Origin: Pseudorhizobium tarimense
Lineage (GTDB): Bacteria; Pseudomonadota; Alphaproteobacteria; Rhizobiales; Rhizobiaceae
DNA length: 64,000 bases
Direction of reading: 5' to 3'
NCBI RefSeq assembly: GCF_022968135.1
Contig: NZ_JALJRA010000014.1
Span: forward strand, 1 to 64,000
Under the pieces are notes generated by a model. It ran no database searches and had not been told where the DNA came from. It saw only the letters and a list, made by a program, of their open reading frames with translations. Positions 34,607 to 45,346 of this stretch are shown here, piece after piece (the stretch's first letter is position 1; each line of letters begins with the position of its first letter). The translations under genes and the position numbers were made by a program.

Positions 34607-37600
34607 ATGGCAGACGATAACCTTGCGCGTAACCGGGATGACGCTCCGGACTTCTTCGCCGATGGCGACCCGTTGGCGGAGCTGGCGCGAATCGTCGGAT
34701 ACGATGAGCGTCTTGTGCCGAAGCCGCCGGCTGCCGAGCGTCGCGAGCCGGCGTTCAACCTGGAGGATGAGCTTCTTCAGGAATTCGAACGCTACGAGGC
34801 GCCGCGTCCGCACCAGTCCGAGCATGATGCGCTGGTCGTTGCCGATCTGACGCCGGAGCCCCACGAGCCAGCCTTGCAGGCGCCGGTCGACGCGCCGGAG
34901 GTGTCGGCATATGCTGAAGAGCCTATCTTCGCCGACGAGACCTTTTTCCCATCATCGCCGCGGGTTGACGAGCAGCCGACTTTCATGGTCGATCCGGCTG
35001 AGGTTCAGGTTGCTCAGGCGGTTGAGCTGGAAGTTTCCGTCAGCGAGGATCTGGCGCAGTGGGCACCGGAGCCTGATTTGGCCGACGCCGAAGTCGGCTC
35101 CGTCACTTCCTTCGAACAGGAAGACGTGGCGCCAGCCGAAGAGTTCGCACCGGCCGCTGACGCGGCACCATCGCTCGACCTTTCGGACGAATTGGAGCTC
35201 GCCATCGGTTCCGGGGAAGCGCCGACCTTCGGAGCGGCACCGCGCGGCGACCGCAAGCCGATCTATACGCCCGGCTTTCGCATGCCGCTTGCCAATTTCC
35301 ATCCTGTCAATGAAGAGCCGCGCGCAGCCCAGCCGCGTCAGGAGCCGCCGGCACGGGTCGAGCCAGAATTGGCCGCTCCGGTAGTTGACGTTGCGCCGGT
35401 TGTTTCTCCGCTAGACGTGGCCACCCCAGCGGAAGCGATAGAGCCGACGACAGAACTCGAAGCTGCGTCGCCGATTGATCAGTCGTGGGAAGAGTCGGCC
35501 AGTCTTGAGCTTGCGGACGCGGATCTCGACGCGCCTACTGCCGGAAGGGTGGAGCCGGCGCGGCCGATGATTTCGGAACCGCGCTTCGACCTCCCGTCCA
35601 AGCTCAAGGAAGAACCCTTCGATTCCGGGGTTTCGCGCCTGCCGTCCAAACTCGCAGTGAAGCCTGCCGCGCCGGTGGAGCCGGTGCTGGACGACGACTT
35701 CGATCTGGCGATGGACGACCTCGAACTCGATCTCACCGACATCCTGGCCGATGACGATCTTGCGTCTTTCGCGGAGCCTGCGCCGGCTCCTGCTGCAGTC
35801 GTAGAGCGCGCGCCGGCGCCAGTCGCCGCAGCGCCAGCGCCAGCCGCACCGACTCGAGTAACGGCATCGTGGTCGCCAATCGCGCGCGTCGTGCCGACGC
35901 CTGCGGTTGCACCGGCGCCCCTGGTTGCACTGGCGCCAGCGCCTGTCGCTGCGCCCGCGCAGCCCCAGACGGTATTCGCCGCCAGCCCGTCTGCCCCGCG
36001 TCAAGCCGAGCGTGCTGCCGCTGAGGTGGCCGCTGACCAGGGCAGCAGCCTTGCCTTTGATCCGGCACTGATTGCCGAGACGGATGAGCAGCCGGAACCG
36101 GTGGTGGATCTGGATGTGCCGGAACTGCATGTCGAAGACCAGGAGCCGGTCCCGGAATTCCGCACTGACTACGACTATGACATCGATGCTGAGCTCGCGT
36201 CGCTGTTGCAGCCCGCTGTGGCCGAGGCCGCTGATCAGAGCGAGACGGTCGAAAAGGCGGCGCCCGAGCAGTTTCAGCAGCAGTCTGCGCCTTTGGCTGC
36301 TCATCCTTCCGCAGATCTTGATCTCGACGATTTCGAGCGTGCGCTTGAGGAAGACTTCCGTCGCAGCCTGACGGCTCCACTTCCGCCGCAAGCCGAATAC
36401 GAGCAGGCTGCCGGCCGGTCCTTCGCAGGCTTCACGGAAGGTTCACGTCGCTCGATTGCAGCCTTTGCCGTCCCACTTGCCGTAGCCGGTGTCGTGGTTG
36501 CCGGGGGGTCGATCGCCTACGCTTTGTTCGGCGGCGAAAACAGCTCGGTCGGCTCGAGCGGGGAACCCATCGTCATCGCAGCCGACACCGACCCGGTAAA
36601 GGTTTTGCCGAAGGACCCGGGCGGCAAGACGGTGCCGAACCAGGACAAGGCGGTCTATGACCGCGTTGCGGGTCAGGTTCCTGAGGCTCCGAAGCAGGAA
36701 GCCCTGATTTCGACGAGCGAAGAGCCTGTCGATGTGGTGCAGAAGACCCTGATGACCGACCAACTGCCGCTGGAAGGCGAAGAGACGGCCGATGCCGCCG
36801 ATGCCATGAGCGGCGAGGCCTATCGCGAAGATCGGCTGATGCCGGACAGCGAACAAACCGCAACGCCGGCCGGGAGCACGCAGCAGCCTGTCGCCATCAT
36901 GCCGCGCCGGGTGAAGACGATGATCGTTCGTCCCGATGGCACGCTGGTGGAGCAGGAGGTCGCTGCGGCACCTGCACCGAACCTTCCTGAGGCGATGCCG
37001 ACGGGTGCGCAGAAGGTGCCGGCCGCATCGGTTAAGAGCGTTGAACTGGCATCCATCCCCGACGCGCAGCCGACGGCCGCTCCAGAAGCGCCGGTTGGGA
37101 TTGTGCCTGTTTCCGCTGATGCCTCGGCGACGGTCTCCGATACGATTGCCGGTCTCGATGGTGCAGAGCCGGAGGCGGTAGACGAACAGCCTGCAGTCGC
37201 GGCTCCGGTTCCGACCGCGCGTCCTGCCCAGCAGCCCGCCAATGTCGTGGCATCGGTGAGCGATCAAGGCAATCTCCAGGTGGCGCCGGCGGCTCCCGTG
37301 GCCGCACCCGCGGCGGCCGCCCCGGTTGCACAGACGCAGGTCGCCTCGGTTTCCCCCGGGGACTATGTGATCCAGATCGCGTCCCTGCCGACCGCGGCGG
37401 ACGCCGAGAAGTCCTATAAGAACCTGTCTGCCAAGTTCGCATCGGTCATTGGCGGGCGCGGGGTCGATATCCGAGAAGCGGAAATTGCTGGCAAGGGTAC
37501 CTTCTATCGCGTGCGCATCCCGGCGGGCAGCAAGGCAGACGCGGTTGCTCTATGCGAGAAGTACCGTGCCGCGGGTGGAAGCTGCCTCGTGGCGAAGTAA
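34607..37600 (+). CDS. large SPOR-domain cell-envelope protein
   Basis: ATG 34607 (MADDNLARNRDDAPDFF) gives 997 residues: a long disordered acidic, Ala/Pro/Glu-rich cytoplasmic part (to about 600), one transmembrane helix (AAFAVPLAVAGVVVAGGS, near 620), a periplasmic Pro/Ala linker, and a C-terminal SPOR domain (GDYVIQIASLPTAADAEKSY ... YRVRIPAGSKADAVALCEKY). SPOR domains bind denuded septal peptidoglycan, so it probably acts at division sites. A GTG at 34595 in the same frame is an alternative start. The argS-SPOR-nagZ-scpAB order is common in Rhizobiales. Confidence 0.9.
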   Translation: MADDNLARNRDDAPDFFADGDPLAELARIVGYDERLVPKPPAAERREPAFNLEDELLQEFERYEAPRPHQSEHDALVVADLTPEPHEPALQAPVDAPEVSAYAEEPIFADETFFPSSPRVDEQPTFMVDPAEVQVAQAVELEVSVSEDLAQWAPEPDLADAEVGSVTSFEQEDVAPAEEFAPAADAAPSLDLSDELELAIGSGEAPTFGAAPRGDRKPIYTPGFRMPLANFHPVNEEPRAAQPRQEPPARVEPELAAPVVDVAPVVSPLDVATPAEAIEPTTELEAASPIDQSWEESASLELADADLDAPTAGRVEPARPMISEPRFDLPSKLKEEPFDSGVSRLPSKLAVKPAAPVEPVLDDDFDLAMDDLELDLTDILADDDLASFAEPAPAPAAVVERAPAPVAAAPAPAAPTRVTASWSPIARVVPTPAVAPAPLVALAPAPVAAPAQPQTVFAASPSAPRQAERAAAEVAADQGSSLAFDPALIAETDEQPEPVVDLDVPELHVEDQEPVPEFRTDYDYDIDAELASLLQPAVAEAADQSETVEKAAPEQFQQQSAPLAAHPSADLDLDDFERALEEDFRRSLTAPLPPQAEYEQAAGRSFAGFTEGSRRSIAAFAVPLAVAGVVVAGGSIAYALFGGENSSVGSSGEPIVIAADTDPVKVLPKDPGGKTVPNQDKAVYDRVAGQVPEAPKQEALISTSEEPVDVVQKTLMTDQLPLEGEETADAADAMSGEAYREDRLMPDSEQTATPAGSTQQPVAIMPRRVKTMIVRPDGTLVEQEVAAAPAPNLPEAMPTGAQKVPAASVKSVELASIPDAQPTAAPEAPVGIVPVSADASATVSDTIAGLDGAEPEAVDEQPAVAAPVPTARPAQQPANVVASVSDQGNLQVAPAAPVAAPAAAAPVAQTQVASVSPGDYVIQIASLPTAADAEKSYKNLSAKFASVIGGRGVDIREAEIAGKGTFYRVRIPAGSKADAVALCEKYRAAGGSCLVAK

Positions 37601-37616
37601 GCGATCCGGAAAACGC

Positions 37617-37652
37617 AGCTGAGCGGGGCCGAAAGGCCCCGTTCTTGTTTCG
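37617..37652 (+). terminator. intrinsic terminator after the SPOR gene
   Basis: CGGGGCC, a short loop and GGCCCCG form a stem, followed by TTCTTGTTT, shortly after the stop codon. Confidence 0.7.
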
Positions 37653-37700
37653 GAGAGGGGAAGCATCGCCTTTCAAGCAGCCCGCGCCTATCATCCTGCC

Positions 37701-38717
37701 ATGTCCGAATCAAAAGCCATGATCCTCGGGGCGAGCGGCACGGTTCTTAACGCCGATGAAATCGCCCTTTATCGCGATGAGCGCCCCTGGGGTTTCATCC
37801 TGTTTGCCCGAAACATCCAGGAGCCGACGCAGATTGCCGATCTCGTTGCGGCCATGCGCGACGCCGTCGGCCGTCCCGAGGCGCCGGTGTTGATCGACCA
37901 GGAAGGCGGGCGGGTCCAGCGCATTCGCCCGCCGGTCGCCGAGAAATATCCGTCCGCTGCCGAGCTCGGCGCTCTCTATCGTGCGGATCGGGAAAAGGGG
38001 CTGCGTGCGGTCTGGCTGATGTCGCGGCTGCATGCCTTTGACCTGTTGAAGCTCGGCATCAATGTCGACTGCCTCCCGGTGCTTGACGTTCCGGTGGAAG
38101 GTGCAAGCAACGTGATCGGGGATCGCGCCTATGGCTTTGATCCTGGCACCGTGGCCGTCATGGGTCAGGCGGCGGCCCACGGACTGAAGGCGGGCGGCGT
38201 GCTGCCAGTGATGAAGCATATTCCGGGGCACGGCCGCGGCATGGCGGATTCCCATCATGACCTGCCGGTGGTGACAGCTAGCCGGGAGGAACTGGAGGCG
38301 CATGATTTTGTGTCGTTCCGGGCGCTGAAGGACGAGTTGATGGCTATGAGCGCCCATATCGTCTTCACCGCAATCGATCCCGATCAGCCGGCGACGACGT
38401 CCCGGAAGGTGATCGAGGAGGTGATCCGCGGCCATATCGGCTTCGACGGGCTGCTGATGTCGGACGACACCTCCATGAATGCCCTGAAAGGTACCATCCG
38501 CGAGCGCGCAAAGCGAATAGCTGGGGGCGGATGCGATATCATCTTGCATTGCAATGGCGTGATGGAAGAAATGAAAGCGGTGGTCGAAGAGGCGCTGCCG
38601 CTGCAGGGCGAGGCCCTGCGCCGCGCCGAGCGGGTCGAGGCGGCCTTCGGCCCGGTCGATGGCGAGAGTGAGCAGCGCCTTCGCCAGGAATTCTGGGGGC
38701 TTCTGGCAAGCTCCTGA
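37701..38717 (+). CDS. nagZ: beta-N-acetylhexosaminidase (glycoside hydrolase 3)
   Basis: A 338-residue protein with GH3 NagZ motifs: LIDQEGGRVQRI (about residue 75), a VKHIPGHG-like loop (MKHIPGHGRGMADSHHDLP, about residue 172) with catalytic His and Asp, and LLMSDDTSMNAL containing the nucleophile Asp. It removes GlcNAc from muropeptides in the cytoplasm during peptidoglycan recycling. It is followed within 20 bases by scpA. Confidence 0.93.
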   Translation: MSESKAMILGASGTVLNADEIALYRDERPWGFILFARNIQEPTQIADLVAAMRDAVGRPEAPVLIDQEGGRVQRIRPPVAEKYPSAAELGALYRADREKGLRAVWLMSRLHAFDLLKLGINVDCLPVLDVPVEGASNVIGDRAYGFDPGTVAVMGQAAAHGLKAGGVLPVMKHIPGHGRGMADSHHDLPVVTASREELEAHDFVSFRALKDELMAMSAHIVFTAIDPDQPATTSRKVIEEVIRGHIGFDGLLMSDDTSMNALKGTIRERAKRIAGGGCDIILHCNGVMEEMKAVVEEALPLQGEALRRAERVEAAFGPVDGESEQRLRQEFWGLLASS

Positions 38718-38736
38718 TCTCACGCATGAGGTTGGA

Positions 38737-39576
38737 ATGGCAGGAAACATCGCGAAAGGCGCCATTCCAATGGACCAGCTCTGGCAGGAAGCGCCCGAGC
38801 GGGCGACGGACGAACCGGCGCTGGTGATCGATGTCGGCGGCTTCGAAGGGCCGCTCGACCTGCTCCTGCATCTGGCGCGGTCGCAGAAGGTCGATCTTGC
38901 AAAGATCTCGGTGTTGGCATTGGCCGAGCAATATCTGCAGTTCGTCGAAAGCGCCCGTCGGGTGCGCATCGAACTGGCAGCCGATTACCTCGTCATGGCC
39001 GCCTGGCTCGCTTACCTCAAGTCGAAGCTTCTGATCCCCCAGCAGTCGAAGGGGCAAGATGGACCAAGCGGCGAGGAGATGGCTGCGACACTTGCCTTCC
39101 GGCTGAAGCGCCTCGAAGCAATGCGGGAAAGCGCCACACGACTCGTCAACCGCAACCGACTCGGCCGTGACGTCTTTGCACGCGGAGCGCCGGAGCACAT
39201 TCCGCATCGTGTTCAATCGGCCTTCGATGCTAGCCTCTACGACCTCCTGTCCGCCTATGCCAACCTGCGCCAGCGCCAGGCGGTGACGCAGGTCACCATT
39301 GAGAAGCGGAAGGTCTGGTCGCTGTCCGACGCGCGTGACCTGCTGACGCGCATGCTGGGTGAGATCAGCGACTGGACGGCCCTGCAGCACTACCTGCTGG
39401 AGTATCTGCCGCCGGCCGATCGGGTCACTGCAACGGCGAGCGCCTTCGCAGCATCGCTGGAACTGGTCCGCGAAGGCAAACTGGAGATCCGGCAGGACGG
39501 CGCGTTCCAGCCGATCTACATGCGCGGTGGGTCAAAGTTGGCTTCGGCGCGGGAGGCGGCTGTTGACACCTTCTGA
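38737..39576 (+). CDS. scpA: segregation and condensation protein A
   Basis: Start 38737 follows GAGG. The 279-residue kleisin contains FEGPLDLLLHLARSQKVDL (N-terminal SMC-binding helix), YLVMAAWLAYLKSKLLIP, and a C-terminal winged helix (LELVREGKLEIRQDGAFQPI). With ScpB and SMC it forms the condensin that compacts and separates chromosomes. Its end overlaps scpB. Confidence 0.93.
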   Translation: MAGNIAKGAIPMDQLWQEAPERATDEPALVIDVGGFEGPLDLLLHLARSQKVDLAKISVLALAEQYLQFVESARRVRIELAADYLVMAAWLAYLKSKLLIPQQSKGQDGPSGEEMAATLAFRLKRLEAMRESATRLVNRNRLGRDVFARGAPEHIPHRVQSAFDASLYDLLSAYANLRQRQAVTQVTIEKRKVWSLSDARDLLTRMLGEISDWTALQHYLLEYLPPADRVTATASAFAASLELVREGKLEIRQDGAFQPIYMRGGSKLASAREAAVDTF

Positions 39577-40273
39577 GGATCCTTCGACCGACGAAGAGCA
39601 CATTGCAAAGACGGAAACCTTTTCTCTGGCCGAAGCGGAGCGAATCGCGGAGGCGCTGGTGTTCGCCTCAGCCGAACCTGTCTCGGAAACCCTTCTCGCC
39701 GAGCGCCTGCCATCTGGCCTGGATATACCGGCGCTGATGGAGGGGCTTTCCGCGTTCTATGCCGGGCGTGGGGTCAACCTCATTCGCACCGGCGACCGCT
39801 GGGCATTCCGGACCGCCGCCGACCTTTCCTTCGTCATCCGCAAGGACGACACCGAGGCCCGCAAGCTTTCCCGCGCCGCCCTCGAGGTCTTGGCGATCAT
39901 TGCTTATCACCAGCCGGTGACGCGGGCGGAGATCGAGGAGATCCGTGGTGTCCAGACTTCCAAAGGTACGCTGGATGTGCTGATGGAAGCGGGCTGGGTG
40001 CGCTTTCGCGGACGGCGCAGGACACCTGGTCGCCCAGTGACCTTGGGAACAACGCCTGACTTTCTCGATCATTTCGGCCTCGAGGAACTGCGCGACCTCC
40101 CGGGGTTGGAAGAACTGAAGGGGGCGGGGCTTCTGTCTGGCCGTATCCCTCCGAACTTCCATATCCCGCTTCCAGGTGCGGTGGATGATCTGCAGGACGA
40201 CGAGGATCCGATCACACAAATGGATCTCGAGGAACTCGGCCTCTTGACACCGAGCGGTGAAGAGGAGGAATGA
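39563..40273 (+). CDS. scpB: segregation and condensation protein B
   Basis: The most likely start is TTG 39563, inside the end of scpA with GGGAGG upstream; no ATG lies near. The product of about 236 residues contains AERIAEALVFASAEPVSE, LEVLAIIAYHQPVTRAEIE (winged-helix core) and VQTSKGTLDVLMEAGW, characteristic of ScpB. It binds ScpA in the condensin complex. Its TGA overlaps the next ATG (ATGA), so all three genes are coupled. Confidence 0.9.
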   Translation: MTPSEDPSTDEEHIAKTETFSLAEAERIAEALVFASAEPVSETLLAERLPSGLDIPALMEGLSAFYAGRGVNLIRTGDRWAFRTAADLSFVIRKDDTEARKLSRAALEVLAIIAYHQPVTRAEIEEIRGVQTSKGTLDVLMEAGWVRFRGRRRTPGRPVTLGTTPDFLDHFGLEELRDLPGLEELKGAGLLSGRIPPNFHIPLPGAVDDLQDDEDPITQMDLEELGLLTPSGEEEE

Positions 40274-41421
40274 CGTCATCTTTTCTCGGGCCGGCCAGGG
40301 GCCCGGCTTCGAACCGGATGATGATGTTGCAATCGACACAACCGATCGAGAGAACACGGCGCACCACCGGTGTCTCCTTCGCATCTCAGTTGGCGTTCGA
40401 AGAGGTGCACCACAGCTATCACGGCAAGGAAACCATTCGCGGCATATCTCTGACCGCCCAACCTGGTGAGGTTCTTTGCCTGCTCGGTCCCTCTGGATCG
40501 GGCAAGACGACCCTCCTGCGGATTGCGGCCGGGATCGAGGTGCAGAGCCGGGGAAGGGTGCTGATCGACGGGCGTGAGGCGGCGGGCCCGAAGGTCTTCC
40601 TGCCGCCGGAAAAACGTGGCATCGGCCTCATGTTCCAGGATTTCGCGCTGTTCCCGCACATGTCGGTTCTGGATAATGTCCGCTTCGGACTGACGGCGCT
40701 TCCGAAGAAGGATGCCGTTGCTGCGGCGCTGGCTGCACTCGAGCGGGTGGGGCTGGCGCATTATGCGGAGACTTATCCCCATGTGCTTTCCGGCGGCGAG
40801 CAGCAGCGCGTGGCGCTGGCGCGGGCGCTTGCGCCGCGCCCTGGCGTGCTGCTCATGGACGAGCCTTTCTCCGGCCTTGATTCCCGGCTGAAGGATGCCG
40901 TGCGCGCCGACACGCTCTCGATCCTGCGCGAAAGCCGGGCCACCGCCATCGTCGTCACTCATGATGCGGAAGAGGCCATGCGCATGGCCGACCGGATCGC
41001 CCTTCTTCGCGACGGACGGCTCGTCCAGGTGGGCCGGGCGGATGAACTATATCGGCAGCCACGGGACCTGTTCGCCGCCGGCTTCTTTTCAGAGATCAAT
41101 GAGTTCGAAGGCGAGGTTCAACAAGGGGCAGTCGAGACGCCGGTCGGTCCAGCGCCTGTGCCCGGACTCACAGACGGAACGAAGGTCTCCATCGCCGTGC
41201 GCCTCTCGGACGTGCGCGTTATGCCGCAGGGCGGTGCGATGCAGGCGAGGATACGCTCACGACGCTTCCTCGGCGTGGTCGAACTGCTGGATCTGGCGGT
41301 TCCTGGACGCGAGGAGCCGGTCCGGGCGCGGGTGAGGGCGGATCTCCTGCCTCCCGGCCTTTCGGATGTTTCCGTGACCGTACAGCCGCAGGACATTTTG
41401 GTGTTTGAAAAAGGCGCCTAA
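40270..41421 (+). CDS. FbpC/PotA-type ABC transporter ATP-binding protein
   Basis: ATG 40270 overlaps the scpB stop and follows GGAGG. The 383-residue protein has Walker [11 protein letters not shown]-loop [11 protein letters not shown], signature [15 protein letters not shown], Walker [13 protein letters not shown] and the switch His ([10 protein letters not shown]). A C-terminal TOBE-like regulatory domain follows. The domain order resembles iron(III), thiamine or spermidine importers. No permease or binding-protein gene is nearby, so the partner must be encoded elsewhere. Confidence 0.88.
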   Translation: MTSSFLGPARGPASNRMMMLQSTQPIERTRRTTGVSFASQLAFEEVHHSYHGKETIRGISLTAQPGEVLCLLGPSGSGKTTLLRIAAGIEVQSRGRVLIDGREAAGPKVFLPPEKRGIGLMFQDFALFPHMSVLDNVRFGLTALPKKDAVAAALAALERVGLAHYAETYPHVLSGGEQQRVALARALAPRPGVLLMDEPFSGLDSRLKDAVRADTLSILRESRATAIVVTHDAEEAMRMADRIALLRDGRLVQVGRADELYRQPRDLFAAGFFSEINEFEGEVQQGAVETPVGPAPVPGLTDGTKVSIAVRLSDVRVMPQGGAMQARIRSRRFLGVVELLDLAVPGREEPVRARVRADLLPPGLSDVSVTVQPQDILVFEKGA

Positions 41422-41462
41422 ACATCATACATCGGACGCATCCGAAATTAGGAGTTGGAGTT

Positions 41463-41669
41463 ATGGGTTCCTTCAGTGTTTGGCATTGGCTGATCGTTCT
41501 GGTTATCGTGCTCGTGCTTTTCGGCCGCGGCAAGATTCCGGAGCTGATGGGCGACGTTGCCAAAGGCATCAAGAGCTTCAAGAAGGGCATCAGCGAGGAC
41601 GACACTCCCGAGACGGCCAAGACGGTCGAGCACAAGCCCGAGGACAGCAAGGAAACCACCCGGACCTGA
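41463..41669 (+). CDS. tatA: twin-arginine translocase subunit TatA
   Basis: A 68-residue protein: one N-terminal membrane helix ([15 protein letters not shown]), the [20 protein letters not shown] hinge and amphipathic helix, then an acidic tail. TatA oligomers form the pore for folded proteins with RR signal peptides. First gene of a tatABC set, 33 bases before tatB. Confidence 0.96.
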   Translation: MGSFSVWHWLIVLVIVLVLFGRGKIPELMGDVAKGIKSFKKGISEDDTPETAKTVEHKPEDSKETTRT

Positions 41670-41701
41670 TGTCCGGGTTGGGGTTCCAGGAGCCTTCTTG
41701 A

Positions 41702-42400
41702 ATGCTTGATATCGGCTGGACCGAGCTTCTCGTCATCGGGATCATTCTCATCGTGGTGGTCGGGCCGAAGGATCTACCCCCGATGCTGCGTGCATTCGGG
41801 AAGATGACGGCCAACCTGCGCAAGATCGCGGGAGAGTTCCGCTCCCAGTTCGACGAGGCACTACGCGAGAGCGAGATGGACGACGTCCGAAAGACGATCG
41901 CCGACGTGCAGAAGCTCAATCCGTCCAACGCCCTGCGCGATGCGATCAATCCGCTGCGACAGATGGGCAACGAGATCCGGACGGACCTGGAGAAGTCGAC
42001 GCGCGTCGAGAAACCATCGGAACCTCAGAAGCTGGAGACTGCCGCGACGCAAGCCGAGAAGCCGGATCTGGAGGCGCAGAAGGCGGTTGAAGGGAAGGTT
42101 CCAGCAGTGCAGCCTGCCGCCGTATCCGTCCCGCAACCCGCGATGACCTTGCCATCGACGCCGCCGGTGCTGTTTGAGGCGCCGGCAACGCCCGCAGCGG
42201 CACCAGACACGGCAGCCAAGCCAGCGCGCAGCAAGCCGGCAAAGGCCAGGGCGGCACCGGCAGATGGCATGGCGGCTGATGCGGCCAAGCCGAAGCGGAC
42301 ACGCGCTCCCGCTGCTGCAAAGACTGCTGCACCGGCAGAGAAACCCGCTCCGCGCAAGCGCGCCGCGAACAAAGCCGATACCCCAAAGGATGATGCATGA
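41702..42400 (+). CDS. tatB: twin-arginine translocase subunit TatB
   Basis: A 232-residue protein beginning MLDIGWTELLVIGIILIVVV, then GPKDLPPMLRAFGKMTANLR, typical of TatB. The long Ala/Pro/Lys-rich C-terminal tail (from about residue 110) is larger than in enteric bacteria but usual in rhizobia. TatB receives substrates with TatC. Its TGA overlaps the tatC ATG. Confidence 0.95.
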   Translation: MLDIGWTELLVIGIILIVVVGPKDLPPMLRAFGKMTANLRKIAGEFRSQFDEALRESEMDDVRKTIADVQKLNPSNALRDAINPLRQMGNEIRTDLEKSTRVEKPSEPQKLETAATQAEKPDLEAQKAVEGKVPAVQPAAVSVPQPAMTLPSTPPVLFEAPATPAAAPDTAAKPARSKPAKARAAPADGMAADAAKPKRTRAPAAAKTAAPAEKPAPRKRAANKADTPKDDA

Positions 42401-43221
42401 GCGGTGACATCGACGACAAGCCGCAGCCGCTGATCGAGCATCTGATCGAGCTTCGCCGGAGACTGATATGGTCGCTCGGCGCCTTCTTCGTGGCCTTCAT
42501 CGTCTGCTTCTTCTTCGCCAAGGATCTCTTCAACTTTCTGGTCGTGCCCTACAGGTGGGCAGTGATCTGGGCGGACATGGACGTGAGTAAGTCCGAACTC
42601 ATTTACACCGCGCCGCAGGAGTTCTTCTTCACGCAGGTGAAGGTCGCGATGTTTGGCGCAATTGTGATCGCTTTCCCGGTGATAGCTTCTCAGCTCTACA
42701 AGTTCGTGGCACCGGGCCTCTACAAGAATGAGCGCGCCGCATTCCTGCCCTTCCTGATCGCGTCGCCGATCCTTTTCCTGATGGGGGCAGCACTCGTCTA
42801 CTTCTTCTTCACGCCCATGGTGATGTGGTTTTTCCTTGCCATGCAGCAGGCACCAGAAGAAGGTGAGATGGCAATCTCGCTCCTGCCGCGGGTGTCGGAA
42901 TATCTCAGCCTCATTATGACGCTGGTGCTCTCCTTCGGCCTTGTCTTCCAACTGCCGGTGGTGACGACGCTGCTCGCGCGCGTCGGCATCCTGTCCAGCC
43001 AGTGGCTGAAGGACAAGCGCAAGTTCGCGATTGTCATTGCCTTCGTCGTTGCGGCTGTCCTCACCCCGCCGGACCCGCTTTCCCAGATCGGTCTTGCGCT
43101 GCCGACTATCCTTCTCTACGAGATTTCCATCTACGCCGCCCGACTCGTCGAGCGCAAACGCGCCGAGGAGGCTGTTGCCCAATCCTCCGCGTCGGATCTC
43201 GCCGGAACGGACGAGGCTTAA
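42397..43221 (+). CDS. tatC: twin-arginine translocase subunit TatC
   Basis: A 274-residue protein with six transmembrane helices. It starts with the signature [20 protein letters not shown], contains the periplasmic-loop and [12 protein letters not shown] segments and ends with the conserved [11 protein letters not shown] stretch before the last helices. It recognises the twin-arginine signal peptide. Translationally coupled to tatB. Confidence 0.97.
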   Translation: MSGDIDDKPQPLIEHLIELRRRLIWSLGAFFVAFIVCFFFAKDLFNFLVVPYRWAVIWADMDVSKSELIYTAPQEFFFTQVKVAMFGAIVIAFPVIASQLYKFVAPGLYKNERAAFLPFLIASPILFLMGAALVYFFFTPMVMWFFLAMQQAPEEGEMAISLLPRVSEYLSLIMTLVLSFGLVFQLPVVTTLLARVGILSSQWLKDKRKFAIVIAFVVAAVLTPPDPLSQIGLALPTILLYEISIYAARLVERKRAEEAVAQSSASDLAGTDEA

Positions 43222-43286
43222 GCTCTCCTGCTGGATCTTGCTCGCTTGAACTGGAAGGTGGCGTTCCGCTCGAAAGGCCAGGAACG

Positions 43287-44570
43287 ATGCTCGATATCAA
43301 GTGGATCCGCGACAATCCGGACGTTCTCGACGAAGCGCTGAAGAAACGGGGTGCCGAGCCCCTCTCTCAGACGCTGATCGAGCTCGACGACATGCGTCGC
43401 GCGGTCATCCAGAAGCTCCAGGATATGCAGTCGCGCCGTAATGCCGCCTCCAAGGAGATCGGCGCTGCAATGGGGCAGAAGAACACGGAGCTTGCCGAAA
43501 GGCTCAAGGCTGAGGTGTCCGAGATCAAGGACACCATGCCGGCTGCGGAGCAGGAGGAGCGCGAGGCGGTTGCCGCACTCGAAGACGCGCTCTCCCGCGT
43601 CCCCAACATTCCGTACGATGACGTGCCGGTCGGTCGCGACGAGAGCGACAATGTCGTCAAGCATGTAGTCGGTCAGAAGCCGGTCTGGAACCATCCTGCC
43701 AAGGAGCATTTCGAGATCGGCGAAGCCCTCGGCTACATGGATTTCGAGCGCGCCGCCAAACTGTCAGGATCACGCTTCACGGTCCTTACCGGTCCGCTCG
43801 CAAGGCTGGAGCGGGCGCTCGGCCAGTTTATGCTCGACACGCACACGATGGAGCACGGCTATACCGAGGTCTCCTCGCCTCTGATGGTGCGCGACCAGGC
43901 CATGTACGGGACGGGGCAATTGCCCAAGTTTGTGGAGGACCTGTTCAAGACGACGGACGGCCGCTGGCTCATCCCAACCGCCGAGGTGACGCTGACAAAC
44001 CTCGTTTCGGCCGAAACGCTGGAACAGGACAAGCTGCCGCTCCGCTTCACGGCCCTGACGCCTTCCTTCCGGTCGGAAGCCGGATCGGCAGGCCGCGACA
44101 CGCGCGGCATGCTGCGCCAGCACCAGTTCTGGAAGTGCGAACTCGTTTCGATCACCGATGCAGAAAGCTCGGTTGCCGAGCATGAGCGGATGACGGAATG
44201 CGCAGAGACGATCCTGAAACGCCTCGGCCTGCATTTCCGCACCGTGACGCTCTGCACCGGCGACATGGGGTTCGGCGCCCGCAAGACCTACGACATCGAG
44301 GTCTGGCTGCCGGGCCAGGACACCTATCGAGAAATTTCCTCCTGTTCGGTCTGCGGCGATTTCCAGGCGCGGCGCATGAACGCCCGCTATCGCGGCAAGG
44401 ACGAGAAGGCGCTGAAATTCGTCCACACGCTGAACGGCTCCGGAACCGCCGTCGGCCGCTGCCTCATCGCAGTGATGGAGAACTACCTGAACGAGGATGG
44501 CTCGATCACGATCCCGGACGTGCTCCTGCCTTACATGGGTGGACTGAAGAAGATCGAGCCGGCTACCTGA
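43287..44570 (+). CDS. serS: seryl-tRNA synthetase
   Basis: ATG 43287 ([18 protein letters not shown]) follows AGGA. The 427-residue protein has the N-terminal coiled-coil arm (about residues 35-100), class II motif 2 ([20 protein letters not shown]) and motif 3 ([17 protein letters not shown]). It charges tRNA-Ser and tRNA-Sec. Its stop TGA shares bases with the surE ATG. Confidence 0.97.
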   Translation: MLDIKWIRDNPDVLDEALKKRGAEPLSQTLIELDDMRRAVIQKLQDMQSRRNAASKEIGAAMGQKNTELAERLKAEVSEIKDTMPAAEQEEREAVAALEDALSRVPNIPYDDVPVGRDESDNVVKHVVGQKPVWNHPAKEHFEIGEALGYMDFERAAKLSGSRFTVLTGPLARLERALGQFMLDTHTMEHGYTEVSSPLMVRDQAMYGTGQLPKFVEDLFKTTDGRWLIPTAEVTLTNLVSAETLEQDKLPLRFTALTPSFRSEAGSAGRDTRGMLRQHQFWKCELVSITDAESSVAEHERMTECAETILKRLGLHFRTVTLCTGDMGFGARKTYDIEVWLPGQDTYREISSCSVCGDFQARRMNARYRGKDEKALKFVHTLNGSGTAVGRCLIAVMENYLNEDGSITIPDVLLPYMGGLKKIEPAT

Positions 44571-45346
44571 TGCGGATCCTGCTCACCAATGATGATGGCA
44601 TCCATGCAGAAGGGCTCGCAGCTCTCGAGCGGATTGCGCGCCAGCTCTCCGACGACGTTTGGATCGTTGCACCCGAGACTGACCAGAGTGGTCTCGCCCA
44701 CTCGCTGACGCTGTCAGAGCCGCTGCGGCTACGTAAGGTGGCAGAGCAGCACTTCGCGCTTCGCGGCACGCCGACCGATTGTGTCATCATGGGCGTGCGC
44801 GAAGTGATGCCGGAGAAGCCGCATCTCATCCTTTCCGGCGTCAACGCTGGCGCCAACATGGCAGACGACGTTACCTATTCCGGGACAATTGCCGGCGCCA
44901 TCGAAGGCACCCTGCAGGGCATCCGCTCCTTCGCGCTGAGCCAGGCCTACAACTACGATGGCGAAGGCGGCAAGCTCGTGCCGTGGGAGGTGGCGGAAAG
45001 CTACGCGCCGGATCTCATCCGCAAGCTCAGCAAGGTGGAGCTGCCAGACGCAACCTTCCTCAACCTGAACTTCCCAAAGTGCGAACCGAAGGATGTGCAG
45101 GGCGTTCAGGTGACCTCCCAGGGCAAGCTCGACTTTGGTCTTACGATCGACGCCCGCCGCGATGGCCGAGGTCTGCCTTACTACTGGCTCCGCTTCGGTG
45201 AACGCCTCGGCCACTTCCGCGATGGTACCGACATCCACGCGCTCAAGCACAACAAGATCTCTGTCACGCCGCTGAAGCTGGATCTGACGGATTATTCGGT
45301 GCAGGATCGTGTAGCGGATGCACTTGGATTCGGAGTTGCGGATTGA
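44570..45346 (+). CDS. surE: 5'/3'-nucleotidase SurE
   Basis: A 258-residue protein starting [15 protein letters not shown] with the Asn-Asp-Asp metal site, then [28 protein letters not shown] and [10 protein letters not shown]...[11 protein letters not shown]. SurE dephosphorylates nucleoside monophosphates, in stationary phase in particular. It overlaps serS upstream and the pcm start downstream, an old and common linkage. Confidence 0.96.
   Translation: MRILLTNDDGIHAEGLAALERIARQLSDDVWIVAPETDQSGLAHSLTLSEPLRLRKVAEQHFALRGTPTDCVIMGVREVMPEKPHLILSGVNAGANMADDVTYSGTIAGAIEGTLQGIRSFALSQAYNYDGEGGKLVPWEVAESYAPDLIRKLSKVELPDATFLNLNFPKCEPKDVQGVQVTSQGKLDFGLTIDARRDGRGLPYYWLRFGERLGHFRDGTDIHALKHNKISVTPLKLDLTDYSVQDRVADALGFGVAD

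Noticed and set aside
34607..37600. Long minus-strand open frames opposite the SPOR gene (for example 35411-36391 and 36443-37267)
   Set aside because: They are antisense by-products of the Ala/Pro/Glu-rich, G+C-biased reading frame: no ribosome binding site, arginine-rich composition and no family pattern.
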